A stretch of DNA of 64,000 nt, taken from NCBI GenBank assembly GCA_902728285.1, contig CACVBU010000818.1, positions 453,508 to 517,507 of the forward strand. The letters are read 5' to 3'. Below are positions 11,501 to 25,300 of this stretch, piece by piece; within the stretch, counting starts at the first letter, position 1; every line of letters begins with the position of its first letter. A program made the position numbers and the translations under genes. The notes under the pieces are model-generated. The model ran no database searches and had not been told where the DNA came from. It worked only from the letters and a program-made list of their open reading frames with translations. The stretch comes from Clytia hemisphaerica. Lineage: Eukaryota; Cnidaria; Hydrozoa; Leptothecata; Clytiidae.

Positions 11501-12725
11501 TTTTCGTAAACGTAGATTGAGTTTCTAATATGCCCGATATGAAATTTGCTCAGCGAAGCCGTACATTGATGAAGCTAGTGTTCAGAGGGTGAAGCTCCAG
11601 AAAAAATGTTGAATATATTTAGATAGTATTAGTTATTTTTGCTTGCAAACAACATATAAGTTTAATTTTGCTAGAAAATATATTTTCTTTTTTGGATTGA
11701 GTTTCAAAAACTCAATAAAAATTGAGTATTTTGGTAGGTATACCGAAATACATAAAAAGTACTTAGAAAAATCCCTGGTAAACCATAGTGTAAAAGTACA
11801 GCATTTGGCTACAAAGACTCCCAAATAGTACCTGCTTAATGATCCTTAGGATCAAGGGGTTAAGTGGAGAAATCCAGGAACAAGGTGTGTAATCCTCCCC
11901 TACGTTTTAGATAGACAGCTATTCAAATCTCCCACTGAAAAGTAGTAATTTTTGAAATAGTTCCATATTTGCTTTCAAAAAGTAAGCCCCGTTGTTTACG
12001 AATCAGCTTCATGTACCAGAAAGCTGTCTGGTCAGATTTTTAACGAAACAATTTCATTCGCTTGATAAGGCTTAAACATGAAGAATCCCTATAAATAGAC
12101 ATAATTCCAACTAGGAAATTTGAGGCATCCGTTCTTTTTCTTTTTCTTTAATTATTGATTTTGTGGAAGTCATTAAATTCCTTTTTCATGTCATTTGGAT
12201 TAATGAAGTTACTTCCTCTTTTTTTAATCACCAGTTTCTTGCTTCTTAATTATTCCAAATTACCTTTAATGCTTTGAATTTCAAGATATACTCTAGATGT
12301 ATCTTTCTTTAAGTAAATTTATTACAATTTATGATTAAAATGTTGGCTGGTAATTGATTTTGATTTAGGTTGATGTTGCTTTACCTTTGAAATCTGGTGA
12401 AAATTACTTAAAAAAGATATTTTTGTCAAAATCACGAAAAATCACGGGGGCGAACTGTGTTGGTATGCTTTGCTTTCTGAATGGTTAAATTGCACATTTT
12501 TTACCTAGCCATTTGACGTGTGGGCGTTTCATAAATTGAGGGACGCTCTGTGTATTTGAATTTTTCGGTTATACGAGTTGAATGCTTTCGCTAGTGAATC
12601 TACCTATTGACATTCTCGAAGAATAACATGGAACTTTGGGGCTCATCTCTGGGTGTTGAAAAAATACTCTCTAGAAGCCTGATCGTTTATATTCTTTACA
12701 TAACCGCAGATTTTTTTCATTTTAT
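8593..12725. other. Intergenic DNA, no gene recognised
   Basis: AT-rich sequence without exons I can support. Minor items: a perfect 10-bp-stem hairpin at 9130-9152 (AGTCTACTCT...AGAGTAGACT) and GGGGGATA-type repeats at about 9535-9925. Any non-coding first exon and promoter of the SGSM3-like gene would be expected near the right side, but I could not identify them. Confidence 0.4.
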
Positions 12726-12775
12726 TGTCTGTCTGTCTATCTTTCTGTCTGTCATATTGTTTGTTTGTCAGTCTG
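12726..12775 (+). repeat. GTCT microsatellite, degenerate
   Basis: Imperfect GTCT repeats with TATC and TTTG interruptions. Confidence 0.7.
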
Positions 12776-12779
12776 GCTA

Positions 12780-12950
12780 ATCTCCGAGCAGATTCTGATA
12801 CTTTGGCTCCGTTAGAGAATCTGCCCAGGTTGGAGCACCGGTTTGAACTTTTTCATCCAGGTTTTGGGATGAGTATTAAATTAAATAAGCTTTTCTTGAG
12901 TGCGTTGATTGGCTAAAGCTAAACAATCGCACCAAATCATCTGTCAATTA
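12780..12950 (+). repeat. Dispersed repeat, copy 1
   Basis: Shares GAGAATCTGC, TTTCATCCAG-like, TTGGGATGA.TATTAAAT and AAACAATCGCA.CAAA blocks, in the same order and orientation, with about 49850-50010 (SGSM3 intron 26). Family unknown. Confidence 0.5.
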
Positions 12951-13298
12951 TATACATAAACAATATATAAACAATAGAACCCAGTTGCTTTCGATCTCGT
13001 TTCCAAGCAAAAGGCAACCTGGTTTTGAATGTTTCGGCTGAACAACCAGGTCAGATCGTCACATTCGCCATATCCTTTAGAGCAAAAGAGTGGTATCTGT
13101 AGAATGGATGATCTGATTATAAGATTAGTGTCTGGTTGACTGTCTGTCTATACACTATAATTTGGCGATTAGAAAATACGTGGGTCCTGGAAAATAACGT
13201 AGCTTTAGTGTCTTTGTCATACCAGACACATTTTCTGCTCCTGGTGAAAAAAATATTCACGTAACATTATTTTCTTATATTTCAGGGAGAATTATATC

Positions 13299-13383
13299 AT
13301 GTCAATGAGCAAAGTGTTGAAAGATGTGAAGAATTTAATTTTCGAAGATTCACCCTCTGGCTATGGTGGTATCAATACTATAG
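13299..13383 (+). CDS. SGSM3: SGSM3 exon 1 (proposed start exon)
   Basis: The acceptor TATATTTCAG ends at 13285; the exon (13286-13383) has 13 nt of leader and then ATG at 13299. It encodes 28 residues beginning [19 protein letters not shown] and ends in phase 1 at G|GTATGT. Exon 2 starts in the matching phase, which supports the join. The acceptor upstream implies at least one earlier non-coding exon. The following intron is 17.6 kb. Confidence 0.55.
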
Positions 13384-16300
13384 GTATGTTCCATTTTTTA
13401 TTTCCTTTAAGAATTTTAGTTAGCACGATTTGACGACTTTCGTAGTAGGAGAATCTGAGATTGTCCCTTTGTCCCATCATAACATATGAGCAGGCTTGAG
13501 ACTTCAAAATGATCAGATTTGTCGGAAGTTTTGCACATCCCGAGCGATTCTACCATGGATCATAATAAATCATTGCAGTTTCCCATTAACGTGCTTTGGT
13601 GTCAGCACACTTGTCTCCTGATCAGGCGAAACGTCGCTCGAGTGTCACCTCTATTTTGCAGGGAGGCAGTTTTGCTTGTTTTTAATAAACTGGTGACTGA
13701 AAATTAGCTTCGGTGAATTCTAGATTCTAGGCCGGTGAATTCTTAGCAAGCCCAATGATTCAAGTACATTAATATGCACTTGAATCGAACCGGATATTTA
13801 GACCGGTGAATTGTAATATTTTCGTGCTTTCGCCGTTCGCCGGGTCCTGGTACCTGGCAGTTGACTGTCTTTAGAGGGTCTAATTGGCTTGAAAGTCAAT
13901 GATAATGACTTCTTTAGTTTTGAAGTTTGTAAGGCCTTTCAGTGACCAGCTTTTTCTGAGCAAACAAAAATACTATTAATATTTTATAAAACTTCGAAAA
14001 AAAGTAATTTTAAAAGTCAATATTTCTTGATTTTGTTTTAGTTTTTATTTGGTTTGATATATGACACTGTTGTTACCTCGCATGTGTGTTCTTCCTTGAA
14101 ATAAAACTTGGAATGGAATATCTTTGGGTAGAGTTTGAATGTGACTTTTGCTTCGAGTGTGCTTTATGTAATTAGCATCGTCTTCTTTTTGTTGGATTTT
14201 ATATCTATAACTCTCCTTGGAAATGGAAAAACTATTGAAAAGATGTTGATTTTGTTTTCTATAATTTTTATTGAATGGATAAAATTTGACTACGAATAAT
14301 CAAAATTATTTTCTTTTTAGAGGGAAACAAAATGATTTAGGGTGGTTTTTGACATTCGGATTAATAAGTTTATGGCCTTGAGCAACATCCAAATCTTCTA
14401 GCATAAAGTTTAGTTACGTCGAATTTTACACTAAAAATACACTAATTTACTAAATTCTCTAGCTGTATTAACTCATTAGTCTTGATTATCTCCATAATAT
14501 GTAAAGTGTTGTCGGAGAACTTTTTCAAACTTTCAAAACACAGCAAAAATTCCACGAATAAACAAACACTCGACAACCCACGTATATGGTGTTTACTTTT
14601 TGCTATCCAACCAATCCAACGATACTAAATAAATAAATAAAGAAAGCAATGGAAAACAATGAACGGCGATATTTTATGAAGAAAATCAAGAAGAAGAAAA
14701 GAAAACTCACTTCTGGTTTTGTTGTCTCGAAAATCGTTTCTAGTGAAAATAGTACCGTCTCCTCCAAAAGTTGTTGCTGCTTGAAGAATTTTTGTTGCTG
14801 TTCAATCAAAAAGATGATGTTTTATCATCATTTTTACTCGTCATTCCGTACGTAGTATCTATTTGCTTGAAATGCAATTTGAATCTCTCTAATTCGACCA
14901 TCTATGGACAAGAATTTTCTTCGAATTAAAAGAAGATTCGAATTACAGAAATGATTTTAAACCAATTTTCAGCTGAGGGGCAGATATTTTAGTTCGAATT
15001 ATAGAAAAATTCGAATACTAGAGGTTTGGAATAAAAAGACTTGCCTGTATTGCTCGAAGTGCAGTTGACCTCCTTATTTCGACTTTCAAGGGGAATTGGG
15101 TTTTTATCGAATAAGGGAGCGCCGTTTATGAGAGTTTCTTGTTGAGGGTGACTTCCAGTACGATCGAATAATGGAGCATATCGAATAGTAGAACGTCGAA
15201 TTAGAGAGCGTCGACTGTATTCATTTCTTTCGTTTTGTACTGCTTCCCCGGGGGGGATTGGGGAAAAATGGACTTTAGAATCGCACCCTTGCAGTGCAGA
15301 AAAAAATCGGTGAAATTCATACCCTTACAGTGCATTTTTTCAAAGTTTAAACTTTTTTAGAGCAAAAAAAAAAATCAAGATTTTCGAGCTAGATTTGCTG
15401 AAATTTCCACCCATACAGTACATTCCTGATATTTTGAAAAACATACCCTGAACCGCCGCACATACCCGTCGGTCAATTTGCCTGACTGCCCCCCCCCCCC
15501 CACCCCGGGACTGCTTCACAGTGTTGAAGTTTGGAGCTTACAGTTTCGCGAACAAATTGAGAGGTTGAAATTAATTGAGAAACATTTCGTATACATGTTG
15601 TTTTTTTTATAAGCAAGTGTATGCCTCTTGGTCAGGCTCGTGTATACTTAAGTTCTCAAAGCATCCAGGCATAGCTTATGCTTATTATATGCTTATGAAT
15701 CATACTTATGATTCACCCCGAGCCAAATTTTTAGTGAAATATCAGAAATTTTGTAAAAATTTGTTCAGATTTTGAGAGCAGTGGAATATGCAGCTAGCCC
15801 GTGGAATGTCTTTTTCTACTTGACCTCTACCAAACCTTTTCAAACAGATAAAAAATGACCACTTGAAAAATATTGAAGGCTGACATATATGCTTATGCTA
15901 TGCTTAGGAATTCTCCAAATCTGAGCCTTCATATGCTTATAAGCGTTATGCTTGTATAAAAAAAAACATGTAGTACAAAAAGTATGGGAGGAAAATGTAG
16001 TCACGGGACTAATTTTGATAATCCTTCGAAATTTTAGTTTCTTTCCAAGATTCTTTTATACATTTTATTTCCGTAAAGTAAAGTCAAATACTGTACAGTG
16101 TAATCACAATAAGTTTTACACTCTCTGGTTTTCATTTTGTTGTTGTTATGTGTGTGTTATTTTCTTTGAGAGAGGACTCCCACGTAGAAACAAATAAGGT
16201 CACGTGATTAGACCACATGGACTCCATTACGCGATGTTGGCCGTACCGCTTTTATGTCACATCAATTTTTGACCAGTTCACTCGCTAGCTTCTTAAAACT

Positions 16301-19300
16301 AGAATTTGACGAATTCAATTATGGATAATAATCGAATTTAAATGAATATCCATCGAGTTCAATCGGATATCAGTTTTGAGGTCAATCGAATGCCAATCGA
16401 GATTGATCAAATTTATTTGCAATTAAAAATTTCGATTAAGTTTTGCACGAAGCACTTCGAGACATCGAAATTAGTCTAATTTTGAAGCTTTTGATTTTGC
16501 ACTTCCTGTTTTTGTATAAGATTGTTTTTCAAATTGCCATTTTTTTACTATGCCATATATGATTATTAAAATCATTACAATTATTGAAACCAGTCTAAAA
16601 TGTAAGAAACGATCGCAGAAATAACTATATTTAGTATTATGATAAAGATCTTTTAAATATTTTAGAAAATAATAAGTGTAAAAAAGTTAATTTATTGAAG
16701 GAAATCTCAAAACCCAAAATGTGACGGAGCCAGATTTTCGAGAAAAATTTTTTTTCCGGCCGAAAATGCCGGGAATATGCCGGAAAAACAGTTTTTTGGC
16801 ATTTTCTCGAGATTTTATCAATTGTCTAATGCCAATTAGGCTGCGTTCATCCACATACTACCTTATATAGTTCTGCGATTTAGACTAGGCATAAATCAAA
16901 TATTTTGCACTCTGCACGTTACTTCAATGCGTCAGTCATTCATTGATCTAAGTATTCCTTATTATTGTTAATTATTGCAAAAACGCAATGAAAGCTATTT
17001 TCGCCGTAAACTTTCGTATCAGTAGTTTTGTTTTTGCACCGGAACTGCTTCCCATGCCTGCCACATTTTCAAATAGTAGTAGTATTCACCTCTAAACGTG
17101 AACTCGTTAACACGAAATCGGAATTGATTTCAAAATGCAGGCACGTAAATAAATTTCTTTGGAAAATTACAAAACAGTCCCCCCAGATGTGTGATAATTC
17201 TAACATTTTTAATTACAATGCTCTTATCAATACATTTTATTTCCCTAGACACAATTTTTACCATTCATATTTCTTTAGCCAATCAACTGAACTTTTATTA
17301 CTTTTAATCACTTTTATAGCCTGTTAATTACTTTCTTATACAGGGTGTCCCTAATTAAAGTATCGAGTTTGAACATGCGATTGAGTAGAAAAGTTTGTGT
17401 GTGATATCGCTAAAATATAAGAACGTTCTCCATCACACAGGCTTATTACAAAAGGTAGTTACAACGTATAAATTAATCGTAAAAAAAAGAAGAAAAGAAA
17501 AAGAAAAAAGAGGGATAGCTTAAAATACAATTTTGTGAAGATGCACATAAAACTTTCTACTCAATCGCATGTTCAAACTCGATACTTTAATTAGGGACAC
17601 CCTGTATGTTTTACATATAGAATTTGCTCAAATTTTTTATTCATACATACATTCACACATTACCTTCATGATCTGATGATCCTCTCTGGCCTGAAGCAGT
17701 ATGTAATGTTTTAATTTTTTAAAGAAATATTGAATTTTTGAATTTAGCTCTACCTTGGTATAGAGCACTATGTCACCACAAATTACTGATTTTGTTAAAT
17801 AGTAATGTTCTAAGCTCCAGATAGCGTCGAATAGCTGTTTTGCAGACTCATCTTCACCCAACTATTGATCATTTATGATGCGGGTTTGGTTTTGTCTGGA
17901 AATATCAGATTATACTGTGTGATTGACATGTAAATCAATTTGGAACAGGCTTCAGGCCTATTCTATAATGTCTTAGAAATGGTGTCAAAATATTTCACAA
18001 TTTTTTCATTATTTCAGTATTCCATTCAGTGAAAATGTGCCTAATTTGAAATTTTTAAGGAAAATTTGCCATATTTTATCTAAACCCCCGGGAATTCTGA
18101 AATAATATATGGAGACTCGATAAAAGCATCTCTATCTTTTCAAAAGCAAAGCATAGAAATCTAAAATTTTGCACTCGGCACTTATCATTCTAAGTATTTC
18201 TTTACGGTTAACAATTATAGGCCTCATTAGCTGACAGTGACGACCAAAATCCTTTTGGATCAACTAAGCGACGGAAGCAAAAAATAGGGCCGAGTGCATA
18301 ATGCTCGTACACGTTTCTTTATAAGAACAAACTATATAAGAACATAGGCTTCGATAGCCATAAAGCTAAAAACAAGTTGATAAAATTTTAAAGCTTTGAG
18401 AACTTAAAACACCCGATTTTTTAGGAAAATGGATAAAAATACTTAAAAATAGTGAAAATTTGAACACGCTGAGAACATATAGGCTCGAAACTCAAAATGT
18501 TAAGAACATCAGAGGGCTTCAAAAGTTTTAGAGATTCTTATAAAAGAATGGTTACACATCAGTGGCTGTTAAATACCATGGATTTAATTTCCCTTTTTTT
18601 TACAAGTGCCCAGGTTCCTGTCATTTAAAGTACACTTTATTTATTATGATACAAAGGAACTGAGAACGTAGCTGGAAGGTGACCAGCTTCTTATTAATTT
18701 CTACTTCTACTTCTACTTCAACCTCAGCATGAACGTAATCTCAGCAACTGTGAAACCATAGTCCGTATAAAAAACTTTGGAAGCTTTTTTTTTTTTACTT
18801 TTTGTTAGCTTTTTCCTTTGTTATAATATCCAAAGATAAAAATCATTTTGCTCAGTTTTTGATCACGTTACCAAGTATACCTCTTTGGATTGGTTTAAGA
18901 TTTAATCACATGATCAAAAGATCAAAAAGCGAGCAAAACGAACTAATTTCTAAAACGCAAGTTCAAGTAAGAAACAATGGAAAGAAACAAAAGGCTCCCA
19001 GACCGGGGATTTTTATACGGACTAATGGTGAAACTGTATACGTTAGATTTACTTTTATCAGGCAGGAGGCTCAGTTATTCATGACTTATCATGAATGAGA
19101 CTTAATTGTAAATTAATTAATCACACTATAAACATTGAAGAATTTTAAAATTCTAGATTTTAGTCCGTTTGGTTATTTACACTTTCTGGGAATTAGTGAC
19201 CCAGACAAACCGAGAATTAATTTCAAATTTGGCCAATAATTTTACTTATGGATTAGTTCATTTTATATTTGTTGAAGTTGTATTGAAAAAAGGCACTTCG

Positions 19301-22300
19301 AGAATAATCAAAAAGCATTATATGCATCCAAGAGTTTTCACTATAGTTTTACCGTTAAAAAAGGAAAATAATTCGTTAAAAAGATGTCGTTAAAATATGT
19401 TATCAGTTCAAAGATGTCATTGTTTTTCATGCTACAAGATATTCGAGATGAAATTGTTCAGAATTTGTGGAGTGATAGAAAATCGTTTCTGTCGCCTTCT
19501 TACACATTGGTAGATGAAGAAGAGTTGTGTTTTTGTGAGTGTGATTGTGATGACCTTGATCGAGATATTGAAGAACTAGATGGAGGTATAATAAACAGTC
19601 CATAACTCGAACCTCATAACTCGAACCTCATAACTCGAACCTCATTACTCGAATCTCTTCAAAACTGGAACGCGTCTATTAAAATTAGAAACCCTTTATC
19701 TAATTTATGGATTAGTAAAGGATCAATTCTTTCACCTTCTTACACATTGGTAGAAGTTTTTCTGTGAGTGTAATGAAGGTATATAGTAAATTTTCCATAA
19801 CTTGAATACTTTCCATTGGCACTATAACTTGATTTCGAGACCACCATTTCTTTTTACAAAAAGAACAAGTATTTCTACTACAAAATGTGAATGAAGCTGT
19901 TCACTTTAGTTTCAACATAGTATAAGAAAGCCGCAGCTGGAATGATAACATCTGAATTTCTGTTGTTCTATCTCTGTCGTATTTCATGACTATTTGTTGA
20001 TCAAGAAATCAGTAATGTAGCATCTTTAATGGTGAACTTTATTGCTTTGTCGTTAATACTTACTTCTCAGTGCGTTTTAAACATTAACGATATGCCCTTG
20101 ATAATACACTTGCATTATGAAATCATTGTAAAGGAAAGATCAACAATAAGAAATTTAAACAAGCACAAAATGCCTGGGCTGAAAGAACTCAAAAATTAAT
20201 AAAGTGCCTCGAATGCCTTCACAATATTCCAGTGAAATATTTTTAGAAATCGATAAAAAAGTACATCAAGATAATTCTGTGAAAATTTCAAGCCAGTACC
20301 TTCAAAATTTATCGTTCAAACTGACAGGAAAGTTGTCATTTTGAATATGATTCTTATAATTTCAATTTTGGCGAAAAACTATTGTTTCCACAAAATACCC
20401 CTAAAATATGTCCAAAATTAGTTCAAGTGTTCTATTGGGTACAGATTCAAAGATATTTAGCAATAAAAAAATTTTTGTGAAGAAAAATAAGAGAAAAATT
20501 TCAAAAACTATCTACCAATAATAAACTGAGCATATTGATGTTCTTATAGAGCTCGGAGACAGAGATGGAACAGCAATTAACTCAAAAGACAATGTGGTAC
20601 ATATTCCAGCCGCGGCTTTCTTATACTATGGTTTCAAATAACTTAAGGGCGCTGTACACGTTTTTTTTTTATTATTGGAAAAAAATGACAAAACACTACA
20701 ATTTTTTCCTCTTTTCAAGCAGTCTCAACCGAACTTAGGCACGGATTGTTTTAAATGGAGAGTCAAATATTGTCCAAATTTTACCAATTTTAAGTCCTCT
20801 TTATTTTGCATGATATTGTCGATTTAAAGTAGTCTGAAAAATTAAGTACGCATTTAAGAACATTTTTAGGCTGAAAATTTCTAAAATAATAAGCACATCC
20901 AGGCTCAGCCAAATTTTAGGTGTTCTAATAAAAAAACGTGTAACAGTAAATGACTAACTAATGCAAGCGATTTCAAATAAGGCCGGTTGTCGGTGTCCAT
21001 ACCATAAAATTCGTTCGTTCGTTCGTTCGTTCGTTCGTTCGTTCGTTCGTTCGTTCGTTCGTTCGTTCGTTCGTTCGTTCGTTCGTTCGTTCGTTCGTTC
21101 GTTCGTTCGTTCGTTCGTACGCACGTTCCCTAATGCTAATAGACCCTTCCCGAAACCCACTAAAAATTAACTTCTGTAAAATGTCAGTCAGGAAGAAAAG
21201 ACTATTAGTTACACGGTCTTCTCGAGGTGGGATACGGGATATATGTATATTCCGTATCCCACCTCGAGACGACCGTGCAACGGATTTATCCCGTTGAAGT
21301 CCTTCTTTTCCAAAAGCACGAACAAAATTCAGAACTATCCATCAAGTAGATACTTACATCAAAGAGCTACAAAGTAAATCAAACAGTGAAAGTGGGATCC
21401 ATGAAAGTTGCATTTTATAACATAGCAATTAAAAGTCGTGCTGTATCCATACAAACTCAAGAAAAGTAAAAATCAAAATAACTTTGAAGATTTTCTGTTT
21501 GTTGACTTTCTCAACCCCGACCATTTCAATTTCGATTTCAATTATTTTCAAAACAAAACATTCGAATTTTGATCAAAACATTCGAAAGCACATTCGTCAA
21601 TATGCAATGTCTTCTTTGTTTTCTCAATCGAACGTGAGGGAGACAGATACGGTATATATCCCACCTCCACGTGATGTCTTTTGACCAATGAAATCGTTAG
21701 AATCTTACTGATGCGGGATAAACTTTTTTATTCTGCTACTGGCAGTTACATGCCACTTGGTGACAATCTTCAGGCAAATCTTAAAAACGTAAAATATGTA
21801 AAATGTAGATTTTGATTAATCTAATTAATGTCACAGTTCAGTTTGTTTTGTGGGGAAGGTCTATTCCTTCTGTGCTTCTTTGCGTTTATCATGAGTTTTT
21901 TTTTCTCTTGATTGGCTCATTGTACTTTTCTGATTTTTTGACACTAACAACTTTTGCTTTATAGTGATTTCAAATTAATTTTTGAATACAGTAAACTCTC
22001 TCTGACTCGAATCTCTATTATTCGAATCTTTCTGTAAATCGAGCTAAAATATTTGTCCGCTCAGCTAAAAAGCGGTTAATATTACTCTCTGTAAAGGCCT
22101 GTTTCCATCGATCGCGCGAGCGTGCACGCTAGGCCAAAATTCTTAAAATAGATTTGGCCGCACACTCCGCGCAATCAATGTTTGATTTCCATCAACAAAG
22201 AGGTGGACTCGAACACAATCTGTATGTTTATAATTTTTTGTTTACTCAGCAGTTTTTCTCTTTCTTGATTGGTTGAAAAATTATCTATTGAGATGTGCGC

Positions 22301-25300
22301 TCCTGTACGCTCAAAAAAGTTGAAAATTTTCAGCGTAGAAAAGAGCACAAAAGCGTACAAGAGCGTACACATTTTGTGTACAAGACAATTTAAATAGTGA
22401 CGTCGATGTGCTATTTTAGGAAATTTTGGCCTACCGTGCACGCTCGCGCGATCGATGGAAACAGGCCTTAATTCGAATAAGATATGTAGGGGCCCACATA
22501 AAGATCGAATAAGAGATTGTAGATGCCACTTTGGGCTTTTCCAGAAAAAGAATTTACCCCCACTGTTGAGGATATTGATTTTTCGAAGTATCGTCCCCCC
22601 TGGATATCCTACTTTATTAGTATAGACCACTCTTTGAAATATGCTCAACCCCCTGGATAACCTCTCTTACAAAGATGCTTACCCCTGGATAACCTCTCTT
22701 ACAAAGATGCTTACCCCTGGATAACCTCTCTTACAAAGATGCTTACCCCTGGATAACCTCTCTTACAAAGATGCTTACCCCTGGATATCTTATTTTTTAC
22801 ATGAAAAGACACTTTACCTCTGGATATCCGCTTTTGAACAGAAATCGTTAACTCCCTGGATATCCGATATCCTCAACAGGGGGGGGGGCACTGAGTATTT
22901 CTGGAAAAGCCCACTTTTTAATCCGTCTAAGTCATGCTGTGCTTTCATATTTTAAAGATTTGCTCAGTTTTTCAGGATGATAATACTGAAAAAATCATCA
23001 TGTGTTTTTTATTAGAACTAAAGTATTTTTAAGGCTGTTTACATTTTCTGGTGAATTCATGATACTTATTCCTCCTGTACTAATACAGCCTCTAATTTAC
23101 TGTTTTTTACATATTTTGGTTTTAAAAAAGGATCCGATTTTCGGTTTAGCATTTTTAGGTGATTACTACAGAAAATGTAAAAATCTCAGAACTTTGCAAT
23201 TTCAGAAATTTATTATCAAACAAATTATTGATTATTGTTTGAAAGAAATTGTTCTTACAACAAAGAGCATCTTTTACATCTTTTTGAAACAAAATTTAAC
23301 TGTTCGCTTTTTGAAATGATCGCAGTGGCGATGTTTTCTAATCCTACATGAAAAGACGAGATACGATACTTATAAATGTGTATAATCTTTCGAAAAAGTT
23401 GATCCTTATTTATTGGCCGTTTTAAAATCTACCAGTTTTCTGTAATGTCAAATCGTAAAATGGAAAAGTTTGATGAGCTGACTTTTGATATAAGAAAAAG
23501 GTTCCAAGCTAACCATTTCGGTTTCCTTGTTGACAAAGTTGATAGGCTATCTTTAGTGGGTGAATGGTTATCTACTGGTTTGTGGAGCAAGAAACAACTT
23601 TACGTTCAAGGTTAGCAGCATATTATAGAGTTAACACGAAGTTAGCATTGTTGTGTACTTGAATCTCTTCGTTTTTGTCTTGCTTCTCAGAGGGATTTAT
23701 GTCTCTGTATAAAAGTACATAACGAAGCTTTTCTGCCTCAAAGTTCTGCATAGTTCACCAGAAGTTTTCAATAATTATGTGCATATTTTATTGTGTAAAA
23801 TCCATTTTCTGTCTTTGACGAAAAACCTTGCTTTGGCCAAAGATATAAAAGTTCGTTGATGTTGCGATGATAGGAATGATGTTTTTTAGAAAGTTTAGGG
23901 TGGTGGACATTCCAATGACACTCGGTGTGTGTATACACTTTTTTTTATAAGAACCAGTAACATTTTGCTGAGGCTTGACTGTTCTTATTCTTTTTGGCAC
24001 TTTGAGCCTCAAATTGTTCTTATCATGTTCTTATTTATAGGGTGTTATTGAGGTATTTAAGGCGTTATACCCAATTTTTACTACTTTGACCCCCAAATTG
24101 CTTGAAAATGAATAATTTCAGGCTCAGCATTGTTCTTAAATTGTTCTTATTTTTGCGATTTTGAGCCTCATTGCTCTTATTAAAAAGTGTACGCTATTAA
24201 AAAGGTTACCCTTTCTTAGAGCTTTGGAGTTTTTGAGCTTTTCTTTAAACAAAATATGTTCCATGGGAGCAGGACATCTGAAATTGAACCTTCCTTATGT
24301 TGACTTTTGTTTACGGTGGTAGTCTCAAGGGTAAGTGGGGCAATGCAAGGGGAATCGCGTCTTTCCTTCATCTTCGAGTAGGGGAGCCTTCAGATCGCCT
24401 CTGAATACAGTCTCAAAAAATTACTAAGACTTGTTTAGAAAACTTTTACACGTTTTTTTTTATAGGAAAAAACTATATAAGAACATAAGGCTTCGATAGC
24501 CAAAATATTAAAAGAATGTGTTAAGAACATTTTAAGGCTTCACGATTCTAAAACACCTGATTTCTTAAGAAAATGGACAAAAATACTCAAAAAATGGTGA
24601 AATAAGAACATGTTAAGAACATTTTTAGGCTTAAAACTCAAAAAGTTAAGAACATCCGAAAGCTTCAATAATTTTGGATGGTCTTATTAAAAAAAAACCT
24701 TTAATACATATCCCAAGCAAAAATATAAGTTTTTGTGAGCGTTTGAGCTTTGCTGGGATGATTGGCAATTTACAAGTAAAAATGCTCTAAAAATGGCAAT
24801 CATAATGTTCAGCTATTAGATTCCATGATGGTGGTATTCTTTGTATATTTTTATTAGCCGGTTTAATCACGAATATTCTTATCTAGAGTATACACGTTTT
24901 TTTAAAAGAATATCCAAAAATTTTGAAGCCTTCGGATGTTCTTTAACCTTTTGAGTTTTAAGCCTAAAATTTTTCTTAACATGTCCTTATATTCGCCATT
25001 TTTTGAGTATTTTTGTCCATTTTCCTATGCCATTCGGTGTTCTAAAGTCCGCAAAACCTTATAATTTTTCTTAACTTGTCCTTAACATTTTGGCCATCGC
25101 AGCCCTGTGTTCTTATATAGTTTGTTCTTATCAAAAACGTGTATTCTCATAAAAAAGTGTGTATGTTTTACCACGTGAGCGGACTTCCCTATTCTCAGTC
25201 CAATCATCTTTCTCGGTTGCTAAGATATACGCGTGTCGTAATTTGAAACGCATTCTACCATATGATAATTAGAATTGCTTTATGTGTTCGAAAGTTGAAG

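Noticed and set aside
20954-21170. Frames of repeated RTNE and SFVR residues
   Set aside because: Translation of the (TTCG)n microsatellite on either strand.
22175-22648. 157-codon minus-strand frame
   Set aside because: It runs across three different repeat elements (Harbinger-like MITE, pogo-like arm, GGGCTTTTCCAG element), so it cannot be one gene.
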